Source: DASUBN01 sp964584665 (GTDB lineage: Bacteria > Pseudomonadota > Gammaproteobacteria > Natronospirales > REEB76). Taken from it: a stretch of 64,000 nt of DNA. This document shows positions 26,027 to 33,364 of this stretch, in pieces; positions within the stretch are counted from its first letter, which is position 1; every line of letters begins with the position of its first letter. The notes beneath the pieces are model-generated. The model did no database searches. It was not told the origin of the DNA and worked only from the letters and a program-made list of their open reading frames with translations. Both the position numbers and the translations under genes were made by a program. The stretch is taken from assembly GCA_964584665.1 (NCBI GenBank), contig CAZPAO010000008.1, positions 1 to 64,000 of the forward strand. The letters run 5' to 3'.

Positions 26027-27007
26027 TTACGCAGTCTGCTCGTGCAGCAGTTCTTCCGCCTGCTTATCCGCATGGTACGAAGATCGCACCAGCGCGCCGC
26101 TGGCCACGTGATCGAAGCCCATCTCCAGGCCGCGCCGCTCGATCTCCTTGAACTCATCCGGCGTCACGTAGCGCACTACCGGGTGGTGGAACTTGCTGGG
26201 TTGCAGGTATTGGCCGACCGTCAGCATGTTGACCTTGTGGTCGCGCAGGTGCTGCATGGTCTCGAAGACCTCGTCCATCTCCTCGCCCAGGCCCAGCATG
26301 ATGCCGGATTTGCTCGGCACGTCCGGGTGGGTCTCCTTGAAACGCTGCAACAGCATCAGGGAATGGGCATAGTCGGAGCCGGGGCGCACTTCGCGATAGA
26401 GGCGCGGCACGGTCTCGAGGTTGTGGTTGAACACATCCGGCGGGGCCTCGTGCATCAGCGCCAGCGCCACGTCCATGCGGCCGCGGAAGTCCGGCACCAG
26501 CACCTCGATGCGGGTCTCGGGGGAGCGGGCGCGGATCTCGCGGATGCAGTCCACGAAGTGGCCGGCACCGCCGTCCCGCAGGTCATCCCGGTCCACGGAG
26601 GTAACCACCACGTACTTCAGGCCCATGGCCTTGATGGTGTTGGCGAGGTTGATGGGCTCCTCGGTGTCGAGGGGCTTGGGACGGCCATGGCCCACGTCGC
26701 AGAAGGTGCAGCGGCGGGTGCAGACGTCACCCATGATCATGAAGGTGGCGGTGCCCTTGCCGAAGCACTCGCCGATGTTGGGGCAGGAAGCTTCCTCGCA
26801 CACCGTGTGCAGGTGGTTGTCCCGCAGGATCTTCTTCAGGCGCGCCACCTCGGGTGTGGCCCAGGATTGCACACGGATCCAGGAAGGCTTGCGCAGCGGC
26901 GTGACCGTAGGTTCGATCTTCACCGGGATGCGCGCCATCTTCTCCTGGGCGCTGAGCTTTTTGCCAGGTTCGAGGCTGAGGCGGGGCTTCGCGGGCGTGT
27001 CTGACAT
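26027..27007 (-). CDS. lipA: Lipoyl synthase
   Basis: A 326-residue radical SAM enzyme inserting two sulfurs into protein-bound octanoyl groups. The auxiliary cluster motif CEEASCPNIGEC and the radical SAM motif CTRRCTFCDV are both complete, as is the C-terminal RSSYHADKQAE with the conserved RSSY. It follows lipB by 15 bp, and LipB supplies its octanoylated substrate, so they work in sequence to modify pyruvate and oxoglutarate dehydrogenases. Confidence 0.98.
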   Translation of the reverse strand: MSDTPAKPRLSLEPGKKLSAQEKMARIPVKIEPTVTPLRKPSWIRVQSWATPEVARLKKILRDNHLHTVCEEASCPNIGECFGKGTATFMIMGDVCTRRCTFCDVGHGRPKPLDTEEPINLANTIKAMGLKYVVVTSVDRDDLRDGGAGHFVDCIREIRARSPETRIEVLVPDFRGRMDVALALMHEAPPDVFNHNLETVPRLYREVRPGSDYAHSLMLLQRFKETHPDVPSKSGIMLGLGEEMDEVFETMQHLRDHKVNMLTVGQYLQPSKFHHPVVRYVTPDEFKEIERRGLEMGFDHVASGALVRSSYHADKQAEELLHEQTA

Positions 27008-27021
27008 GGGACCTTGCGGGT

Positions 27022-27666
27022 TCAGGCGCCGGAGGCGGCAGCCACGGGGGCGTCATTGTACCTCAGCCGCTCCAGCAGGGCAGGCGTGAGGTCTTCCGCC
27101 ACGCGCCGCACCGAATCCGGTCCCCCCAGGGCGCTCACCTGGGTCATCTCCAGGCCCGCGTAGCCGCAGGGGTTGATGCGCTGGAAGGGTTCCAGGTCCA
27201 TGGCCACGTTGAAGGCGATGCCGTGGTAACTGCAGCCGCGCCTGATGCGGATGCCGATGGAGCAGACCTTGCGCGCATCCACATACACGCCGGGCGCATC
27301 GCGATGGCCATGTGCCTGTATGCCGTAACCTGCGAGGGTATCGATGACGCTGTTCTCGAGCGCCTCAACCAGGGCACGCACGCCGAGCTTCAGGCGCTTC
27401 AAGTCCAGCAGCGGATAGACCACCAGCTGGCCGGGGCCGTGGTAAGTCACCTGGCCGCCCCGGTCGATGTGCACCACCGGGATGTCACCGGGGGCGAGCA
27501 CATGCTCCATCTTGCCGGCGAGTCCCAGGGTGAACACCGGCGGGTGCTCCAGGAACCATATCTCATCCGGTGTCGCGGCGGTCCGCTGCAGGGTGAACTC
27601 TTCCATGGCGCGCCAGGTGGGCACATAGTCCACGCGGCCGAGATGCTTGATGATCGGGGCTTTCAC
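27022..27666 (-). CDS. lipB: Octanoyl-[acyl-carrier-protein]-protein transferase
   Basis: A 214-residue LipB enzyme moving octanoate from acyl carrier protein to lipoyl domains. DRGGQVTYHGPGQLVVYPLL, the conserved lysine in VYVDARKVCSIGIRIRRG and the catalytic cysteine motif INPCGYAGLEMTQ are present. The start is GTG 27666, overlapping the upstream ybeD-like gene as GTGA. The ybeD-lipB-lipA order is conserved in gammaproteobacteria. Confidence 0.97.
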   Translation of the reverse strand: MKAPIIKHLGRVDYVPTWRAMEEFTLQRTAATPDEIWFLEHPPVFTLGLAGKMEHVLAPGDIPVVHIDRGGQVTYHGPGQLVVYPLLDLKRLKLGVRALVEALENSVIDTLAGYGIQAHGHRDAPGVYVDARKVCSIGIRIRRGCSYHGIAFNVAMDLEPFQRINPCGYAGLEMTQVSALGGPDSVRRVAEDLTPALLERLRYNDAPVAAASGA

Positions 27667-27932
27667 AGCGCCATGAGCACGAGATGGTGCGCACTCAGAT
27701 CCCGGTAGAGGGCATCCAGCTGTTCCTGGCTGCGGGCTTCGATGGTGACGGTGATGGAGACGAAGCGGCCTTCCTTACTGGGCTGCTTGGTGACCGGCAG
27801 GGTCTCGAGCGGGGCCACGTGGCGCGCGAGGATCTCCGCCACCGCTTCGTGGAAGCCCGGCTCGTCCTTGCCCATGATCTTCACGGGGAAGCTGGCAGGG
27901 AACTTGAGGAGGGATTCCTTCTCCGCAGTCAT
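27663..27932 (-). CDS. YbeD/DUF493 family protein
   Basis: An 89-residue ACT-like regulatory-fold protein of the DUF493 (UPF0250) family. It starts FPASFPVKIMGKDEPGFHEAVAEI and has VSITVTIEARSQEQLDALYRDL. The family, including E. coli YbeD, almost always lies upstream of lipB, suggesting a link to lipoate metabolism, but no activity is proven. It overlaps lipB by 4 bp and the aminotransferase stop by 1 bp. Confidence 0.93.
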   Translation of the reverse strand: MTAEKESLLKFPASFPVKIMGKDEPGFHEAVAEILARHVAPLETLPVTKQPSKEGRFVSITVTIEARSQEQLDALYRDLSAHHLVLMAL

Positions 27933-28792
27933 CAGGCCCGCTCCGTCTTGTGTTCCTGGAACAGCGCGTACATGCGCTGCCAGTAGATGCCGGGCTTGCC
28001 GCCCCCAGCCGGCCGGCCGTCTATCTCGGTCACGGGATAGACCTCGCGGGTGGAACTCACGAACCAGACCTCTTCGGCGCGGTGCAGGGATGCCTGCGGG
28101 ATACGGCCGCGGCGCACGGGCATGTGTATGCGTCCGGCCAGCATCAGCACCACGTCGCGGGTAATGCTGGGGAGGAGTTCGGGGCCGTCCGGCGGTGCGA
28201 CGAGCACGCCGTCCTCCACGATGAAGAGTCCGCTGGCGGTGCCTTCGGTGGCGTGGCCGTCGCGGAGCAGGATCCCTTCATGGCAACCGGCTTCCGTCGC
28301 CTGCTGGCGCAGCAGCACGTTGCCAAGCAGGGAGGTACATTTGATGTCACAGCGCTGCCAGCGGATGTCCGGCAGCGTGACGGCGCGGGCGCCCTGGGTC
28401 CTGAGTTCTTCGGAGAGCTGTGCCAGGGGCGAACTCATGGCGAACACGGTAGCGGGGATCGCGGCCGGGAAACTGTGGTCGCGCCCGGCATCGGCGCCCC
28501 GGGAGACCTGCAGGTACACCGCCTGGTCACGGCCGCCGTTCTTCACCACCAGCTCTTCCAACAGCGCGGTCCATTGCGCATCGCTCAAGGGGTTCTTGAG
28601 GCGGATGCCGTCCAGGCTGTATTGCAGGCGTTTCAGGTGCGCGGGCAAGTGGAAGAGGCGGCCCGCGTAGGCCGGGATCACTTCATACACGCCATCGCCG
28701 AACAGGAAACCCCGGTCCAGGGGCGAGATGTGCGCTTCCGCCAGCGGTAGGAAGCGGCCGTTCAGGTGCGCGACGGGCAGAGGCGTCGCCAT
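27932..28792 (-). CDS. dat: D-amino acid aminotransferase
   Basis: A 286-residue class IV PLP aminotransferase. The PLP-lysine lies in RCDIKCTSLLGNVLLRQQA and the cofactor-phosphate region is EGTASGLFIVEDG. The motifs fit D-alanine transaminase better than branched-chain enzymes or aminodeoxychorismate lyase, though paralogues are close. It interconverts D-alanine/2-oxoglutarate and D-glutamate/pyruvate. Its insertion between the D-alanyl-D-alanine carboxypeptidase gene and ybeD, with 1-bp spacing and overlap, suggests use of D-Ala released by the carboxypeptidase. Confidence 0.85.
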   Translation of the reverse strand: MATPLPVAHLNGRFLPLAEAHISPLDRGFLFGDGVYEVIPAYAGRLFHLPAHLKRLQYSLDGIRLKNPLSDAQWTALLEELVVKNGGRDQAVYLQVSRGADAGRDHSFPAAIPATVFAMSSPLAQLSEELRTQGARAVTLPDIRWQRCDIKCTSLLGNVLLRQQATEAGCHEGILLRDGHATEGTASGLFIVEDGVLVAPPDGPELLPSITRDVVLMLAGRIHMPVRRGRIPQASLHRAEEVWFVSSTREVYPVTEIDGRPAGGGKPGIYWQRMYALFQEHKTERA

Positions 28793-28793
28793 G

Positions 28794-29936
28794 TCACTTC
28801 TTCTTGACGAACCAGAGCCGCATGCTGTCCCACATGCGCCGGAAGATGTTGCCCTCGGGCACGGCTTTCAGGGTGTAGATGGGCATCTGCGTAAGCATGC
28901 GGCCGTCCACCGTGACGTTGAGCATGCCCACCTGGGTGTGCTCGGCGATGGGCGCCACCAGCCCTGCGCTGGTCTGCACCGTGGCCTGCATGGCGCCGTA
29001 GGCGCCCTTCGGCAGGGTCACGTACATGTCCTGGGAGAGGCCCGCGTCCACGCTCGGCTCCGCGCCTTTCCACACCTTCACGCTGGAGACGTTGGCGCCG
29101 CTGGCATAGAGCTTACGGGTCTCGAAGAAATTGGAGCCGTAGTTCAGCAGCGTCTCCGCGTAGCGGCCGCGCTCGGGACGGGTCTTGGTGCCCATCACCA
29201 CGGCCACCAGCCGCAGGTCGCCGCGGGTGGCGCTGGCGATGAGGCAGTAGCCGGCATCGTCGGTGTCACCGGTCTTCAGGCCATCCACCGTGGCGTCGGT
29301 GTAGAGCAGGTCGTTGCGGTTGCCCTGGCTGATCTTGTTCCAGATGAAGGTCTTCTGGGAGAAGTAGTGCAGGTATTCCGGGAACTCATTGATGATGGCG
29401 CGGGACAGCACCGCCAGATCGTGGGCGGTGCTGTAGTGGTTCTTGTCGTCGGTGAGGCCCGAGGCGTCCGTGAAGTGCGTGTCCCGCATGCCGAGCTTCT
29501 CGGCGTACTGGTTCATGATCTGCACGAAGGCATCCTCGGTGCCGCCGATGCGCTCGGCGAGGGCGACCGTCGCGTCGTTGCCGGACTGCACGATCATGCC
29601 CTGCAGGAGGTCATCGACCTTCACCTGGTCGCCGAGCTTGGCGAACATGCGCGAGCCGCCCATCTTCCAGGCCCGCTCGCTAACACTGGCGGTATCGTCG
29701 AGGTGCAGCACGCCATCGCGCAGCGCGTGGAAGGTCACGTAGGCGGTCATGAGCTTGGTGAGGCTCGCCGGTTCGCGGTGCTGGTCTCCGTTGAAGGCGG
29801 CGATCACCTGTCCGCTGTGCACGTCCATGAGCAGGTAGCTCCTGGCGGCGAACTGCGGCGGGGCGGGGATCGGCAATGCCTGCACCGCGCTCGCGATGCA
29901 GGAGAGGAAGCAGGCGAGCAGGAACTTGGCTCTCAA
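28794..29936 (-). CDS. dacC: D-alanyl-D-alanine carboxypeptidase (PBP5/6 type)
   Basis: A 380-residue penicillin-binding protein that trims terminal D-Ala from peptidoglycan stem peptides. The three active-site motifs are SLTK (in EPASLTKLMTAYVTF), SGN (VQSGNDATVALAERI) and KTG (VDGLKTGDTDDAGYC). An N-terminal signal peptide ends near AVQA, and the C-terminus FRRMWDSMRLWFVKKK is the amphipathic membrane anchor of this class. No ATG gives the correct signal peptide; TTG 29936, after AGGTG, is the likely start. It lies 95 bp downstream of rlpA. Confidence 0.94.
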   Translation of the reverse strand: MRAKFLLACFLSCIASAVQALPIPAPPQFAARSYLLMDVHSGQVIAAFNGDQHREPASLTKLMTAYVTFHALRDGVLHLDDTASVSERAWKMGGSRMFAKLGDQVKVDDLLQGMIVQSGNDATVALAERIGGTEDAFVQIMNQYAEKLGMRDTHFTDASGLTDDKNHYSTAHDLAVLSRAIINEFPEYLHYFSQKTFIWNKISQGNRNDLLYTDATVDGLKTGDTDDAGYCLIASATRGDLRLVAVVMGTKTRPERGRYAETLLNYGSNFFETRKLYASGANVSSVKVWKGAEPSVDAGLSQDMYVTLPKGAYGAMQATVQTSAGLVAPIAEHTQVGMLNVTVDGRMLTQMPIYTLKAVPEGNIFRRMWDSMRLWFVKKK

Positions 29937-30031
29937 CGGACACCTCGGCGTGCGGACGGGACGGGATTACATAAGCATGCCGCGCGTCCCGCGCGGTCTG
30001 CACAGATTTTACCCGTTTGCGGAGCAGTGCG

Positions 30032-30955
30032 TCAGGGGATGACGATCTGGACGTCGGTGAACCCTAAGTCCTTGAGCTTGGCGCTCTCGGCATCCACCGC
30101 CGTCACATCGGCGAGCGGTCCGATGCGCACCTTGTAGAGGGTGCGGGCGCCGTCCACCACCGGCAGGATGAAGGCATGGGCGATGCCGGCATCTCCGAGT
30201 CTGGCGGAGAGCGCATCGGCGTTGGCACGCGTGGCGAAGGCACCCACCTGCAGGAAGATCTGCGGCGCGGCACCGGCGGGCGTTGCCGCGGTCTGGGCGG
30301 GCGCGAGGGAGGCGGCGGCCGGCAGCGCGACCACGGCCGCGGCGACGGTGGAGGCAGCCGGAGCGGTGGCGGAGGGCGGCGGCAGGTCGCCGGGGCCGAC
30401 CGCTTCCACGTCCACCAGCGCAGTGCCGGGACCCAGCATATCGAGCTTGGAGGCGGCGGCGTATGACAGGTCGATGAGCCGGTTCGCCACGAACGGGCCT
30501 CGGTCGTTGATCTTCACGATCACGCTTTTGCCGTTCTTGAGGTTGGTGACGCGCGCGTAGCAGGGGATGGGCACCACCTTGTTGGCAGCGGTCATGGCGT
30601 ACATGTCGTAGGTCTCGCCATCCGAGGTGCGTCCGCCATGGAACTGGAGTCCGTACCAGGAGGCGATGCCGCGGTCGTGGTAGCCCTTGCAGGCGGGGAC
30701 CAGGGTGTAGCTCTGGCCGAGCACGGTGTAACTCGCGGGATTGCCGCTCTTGCTGGGCGTCACCTCGGTGGGCACCGCGTCTTTGACCTGGGAGACATCC
30801 ACCGGCTGGGCAGGACCGTGGTCGCTGCTGGTGGGGCTGGGTGTCACGCCGGTGGACGGCGGGCCCCAGGGACGGGTGTCCTTCGGCTGATCCGGGAACT
30901 GCGCGCAGCCCGCTATAGATAGCGCGATGAGAACGGAGAGTAGCGGCACAGGCAT
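30032..30955 (-). CDS. rlpA: RlpA-family septal ring lytic transglycosylase, lipoprotein
   Basis: A 307-residue outer-membrane lipoprotein. I start at ATG 30955, giving signal peptide MPVPLLSVLIALSIAGC with cysteine 17. The double-psi beta-barrel domain reads GIASWYGLQFHGGRTSDGE through VKINDRGPFVANRLIDLSYAAA, containing the catalytic-type residues of RlpA. After an Ala/Pro linker a C-terminal SPOR domain (FLQVGAFATRANADAL to TLYKVRIGPL) should bind denuded glycan at septa. The start codon lies inside the last hairpin of a 95-nt structured cassette. Confidence 0.94.
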   Translation of the reverse strand: MPVPLLSVLIALSIAGCAQFPDQPKDTRPWGPPSTGVTPSPTSSDHGPAQPVDVSQVKDAVPTEVTPSKSGNPASYTVLGQSYTLVPACKGYHDRGIASWYGLQFHGGRTSDGETYDMYAMTAANKVVPIPCYARVTNLKNGKSVIVKINDRGPFVANRLIDLSYAAASKLDMLGPGTALVDVEAVGPGDLPPPSATAPAASTVAAAVVALPAAASLAPAQTAATPAGAAPQIFLQVGAFATRANADALSARLGDAGIAHAFILPVVDGARTLYKVRIGPLADVTAVDAESAKLKDLGFTDVQIVIP

Positions 30956-31038
30956 GTACCGCCCGCGTAGCGGAGGCGCGCACGAGCCGCTCTCGGGCGC
31001 ACCGATTTTCCGAAAGTGCAGGATGCACTTTCGGAAAA
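30944..31038 (-). repeat. 95-nt multi-hairpin cassette leading into rlpA
   Basis: Read on the minus strand: hairpin A (33 nt, arms TTTTCCGAAAGTGCA and TGCACTTTCGGAAAA, loop TCC), then TC, hairpin B (29 nt, arms GGTGCGCCCGAG and CTCGTGCGCGCC, loop AGCGG), small hairpin D (CCGC TAC GCGG within 13 nt) and hairpin C (18 nt, arms CGGTAC and GTGCCG, loop ATGCCT). The rlpA start codon is the first three bases of the last loop. The cassette is collinear without gaps with the one before mltB (32179-32085), 63 of 95 positions identical by hand count, with compensated stem changes. Confidence 0.85.
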
Positions 31039-31058
31039 GACGTATGTTGTGGCCCCCG

Positions 31059-32090
31059 TTACGGGGGAGCATCGTGGCCTTCCGTCGCGCGCTTCTGGGA
31101 GATGGCATTGGCGAGCTGTATCACCGCCATCGCATAGAGCGGGCTGCGGTTGTACTTGGTGATGACGCGGAAGTTGTGCAAGCCCACCCAGTAACGGGTC
31201 TCGTCCTGTTCCTGCAGCACCACCAGCACCGCCTCGGAATCATCCGGGATGCCTTCGCTCAAGGTCACCCCCGCCTGGCGCAGGGCTCCCACGGTTGTGG
31301 GCGTGGCATCCGGCGGCACCGGCACGCCCTTGGCGATGGCCGCGGGCACCACCACCAGGCCGTTTTCCTGCCAACCATGTTCCTTGAAGTAGTTGGACAC
31401 GCTGCCGATGATGTCGGCCCAGTCGTCCCAGATGTCCCGCTTGCCGTCGCCGTCGAAGTCCACGGCGTACTGGCGGTAGCTGTCCGGCATGAACTGGGGC
31501 GCGCCCATGGCGCCGGCGTAGGAGCCCATGGGCTTCAGGGGATCGAAGCTCTGTTCGCGGCACATCACCAGGAACTGCTCCAGTTCCCCCTGGAAGAAGG
31601 GCGCCCGTTGCGGATAGTCGAAGGAGAGGGTGCTCAGGGAGTCGATCACGGGATAGCCGCCGTGCTGACGGCCGAAGAAACTCTCCACCCCGACGATCGC
31701 CACGACGATGTCCGAGGCCACGCCGTACTGGGCCTCGGCCTTGTCCAGGAGCTGGGCGTGCTCATCCCAGAAGGCGGCGCCGGCTTCGATGCGCTTGTCG
31801 GTGACGAAGATGTCCTGATACTGCCACCAGGGCTTGGACTCGGCGGGACGGGTGATGGCGTCGATGATGGACTGGCGCTTCTGGGCACCGGCGAAGGCTT
31901 TCTCCACCCAGGCACGCTCGAAGCCGTCCTTCTGCACCACCTGGTCAATGAACTGCTTCACTTCGGGGCGGCCCGCGAAACTCGTGCCCGCGGCGGGGGC
32001 CGCGGTGGGCTTGGACGACGGAGCAACGGGATGATGGGCGCAGGCTGAGAGCAGCGATACCGCAAACATCCAAACAAGATGACGTGGCAC
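31059..32090 (-). CDS. mltB: Membrane-bound lytic murein transglycosylase B
   Basis: A 343-residue GH103-type lytic transglycosylase lipoprotein. IVVAIVGVESFFGRQHGGYP contains the catalytic glutamate; LKPMGSYAGAMGAPQFMPDSYR and DGDGKRDIWDDWADIIGSVSNYF are family signatures. The signal peptide VPRHLVWMFAVSLLSAC (lipobox LSAC) favours GTG 32090 as start. An in-frame ATG at 32222, overlapping the rodA stop as TGATG, would add 44 residues encoded by a hairpin cassette and bury the signal peptide, so I reject it as main start. The TAA stop lies within a GC-rich hairpin (31053-31067). Confidence 0.9.
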   Translation of the reverse strand: MPRHLVWMFAVSLLSACAHHPVAPSSKPTAAPAAGTSFAGRPEVKQFIDQVVQKDGFERAWVEKAFAGAQKRQSIIDAITRPAESKPWWQYQDIFVTDKRIEAGAAFWDEHAQLLDKAEAQYGVASDIVVAIVGVESFFGRQHGGYPVIDSLSTLSFDYPQRAPFFQGELEQFLVMCREQSFDPLKPMGSYAGAMGAPQFMPDSYRQYAVDFDGDGKRDIWDDWADIIGSVSNYFKEHGWQENGLVVVPAAIAKGVPVPPDATPTTVGALRQAGVTLSEGIPDDSEAVLVVLQEQDETRYWVGLHNFRVITKYNRSPLYAMAVIQLANAISQKRATEGHDAPP

Positions 32091-32179
32091 ATGGACGTGC
32101 CACCCGCGAAGCGGAGGCAAGTCCGGGCCGTCCCCGGATTTGCCGATTCTGCAAAAACCCAGGAAGGGCTTTTGCAGAA
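32085..32179 (-). repeat. 95-nt multi-hairpin cassette leading into mltB
   Basis: Minus-strand order: hairpin A (33 nt, arms TTCTGCAAAAGCCC and GGGTTTTTGCAGAA, loop TTCCT, one G-U pair), TC, hairpin B (29 nt, arms GGCAAATCCGGG and CCCGGACTTGCC, loop GACGG, one mismatch), hairpin D (CCGC TTC GCGG), hairpin C (arms TGGCAC and GTGCCA, loop GTCCAT). The proposed GTG start of mltB is at the beginning of the last arm, the same alignment column as valine 3 of RlpA. Stem lengths and spacers equal those of the rlpA cassette exactly. Confidence 0.85.
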
Positions 32180-32221
32180 GTATGCGAAAGGGAAGCCGCG
32201 ATTTTGCGGCGAGCCGCTTCA

Positions 32222-33364
32222 TCAGGATGACACCAGCTTGCGGTGGGAATGGATGCTCATGAGGATACCGAATCCCGCCATGAGGGTCACCATGGAGGTG
32301 CCGCCATAGCTGATGAGCGGCAGCGGCACGCCCACCACGGGCACGATGCCGGACACCATGCCGCTGTTGATGAACACGTAAGTGAAGAAGGCCATGGTCA
32401 GGCTGCCGGCGGTGAGCCGGGAGAAGGTGTCCTGGGCGCGCATGGCGATGATGAGCGAGCGCGCCACGATGAAGCCGTAGAGCCCGATCAGCGCCAAGGT
32501 ACCGATGAAGCCGAACTCCTCGCCCAGCACCGCGAAGATGAAGTCGGTGGAGCTCTCGGGCAGGAAGTCGAGCTGGGACTGGGTGCCTTGCAGCCAGCCC
32601 TTGCCGAACACGCCACCGGAACCGATGGCGATCTCCGATTGGATGATGTGATAGCCCGCACCCAGCGGGTCGCGCTGCGGATTGAGGAAGGTCAGCACCC
32701 GGTCCCGCTGGTAAGCGTGCATGAAGTGCCAGAGGATGGGCGTGGCCACCGCGACCAGCAGGAACAGCATCAGGATCACGCGCCAGCGCAGGCCCGAGAG
32801 GAAGATGCCGAAGGCGCCGGCGCTCATGATGAGCAGTGCGGTGCCGAGGTCAGGCTGTATGCCGATGAGCAGCATGGGCACCGCGACGATCAACCCCAAC
32901 ACTGACAGTTGGCGCCAGTCCGGCGGCAACGGCTTGTCGTGCAGGTACCAGCCCACCATCATCGGCACGGCGATCTTCATCACCTCGGAGGGCTGGAAGC
33001 GCACCACGCCCAGGCTGAGCCAGCGTTGCGCGCCGTGGCCGATGTGACCGGAACGCAGCGTGAGCATCAGCAGCACCAGCCCGATGCCGAATACCCACGG
33101 GGTCCAGAGCCGGAGGAACTGCGGGGATATCTGCGCGATCACCAGCATCCCGCCGAAGGAGAGCGCGAGGCGCAGCGCCTGGCGGTACACCACCTCGATG
33201 TCCTGGCCGGCGGCGCCGTAGAGGATGACGAGACCGACGCCGCTGAGCATGAAGATGGCGACCAGCAGCGGCGCATCCAGGTTGAGCCTATGCAGCAGCC
33301 GCTCGCCGAAGCTCATCTCGCCGGAGGAGCGGTAACCTGAAGAGGCGGAAGGGTCGCGGTTCAT
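32222..33364 (-). CDS. rodA: Rod-shape-determining peptidoglycan glycosyltransferase RodA
   Basis: A 380-residue SEDS-family protein with about ten membrane segments. It polymerises lipid II during elongation, partnered by PBP2. Typical segments are GHGAQRWLSLGVVRFQPSE, with the WLxLG and FQPSE motifs, PDLGTALLIMSAGAFGIFLSG with the conserved aspartate, and the C-terminal GIVPVVGVPLPLISYGGTSM. It overlaps mrdA by ATGA. The stop is followed by the hairpin cassette before mltB. Confidence 0.97.
   Translation of the reverse strand: MNRDPSASSGYRSSGEMSFGERLLHRLNLDAPLLVAIFMLSGVGLVILYGAAGQDIEVVYRQALRLALSFGGMLVIAQISPQFLRLWTPWVFGIGLVLLMLTLRSGHIGHGAQRWLSLGVVRFQPSEVMKIAVPMMVGWYLHDKPLPPDWRQLSVLGLIVAVPMLLIGIQPDLGTALLIMSAGAFGIFLSGLRWRVILMLFLLVAVATPILWHFMHAYQRDRVLTFLNPQRDPLGAGYHIIQSEIAIGSGGVFGKGWLQGTQSQLDFLPESSTDFIFAVLGEEFGFIGTLALIGLYGFIVARSLIIAMRAQDTFSRLTAGSLTMAFFTYVFINSGMVSGIVPVVGVPLPLISYGGTSMVTLMAGFGILMSIHSHRKLVSS

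Noticed and set aside
31006..31038. Hairpin A upstream of rlpA as a transcription terminator for mltB
   Set aside because: The 15-bp stem has no U-run after it on the minus strand and is part of a longer cassette leading into rlpA.
32088..32222. ATG 32222 as the main mltB start
   Set aside because: It would place 44 residues encoded by hairpins before the lipoprotein signal peptide; kept only as a possible alternative product.
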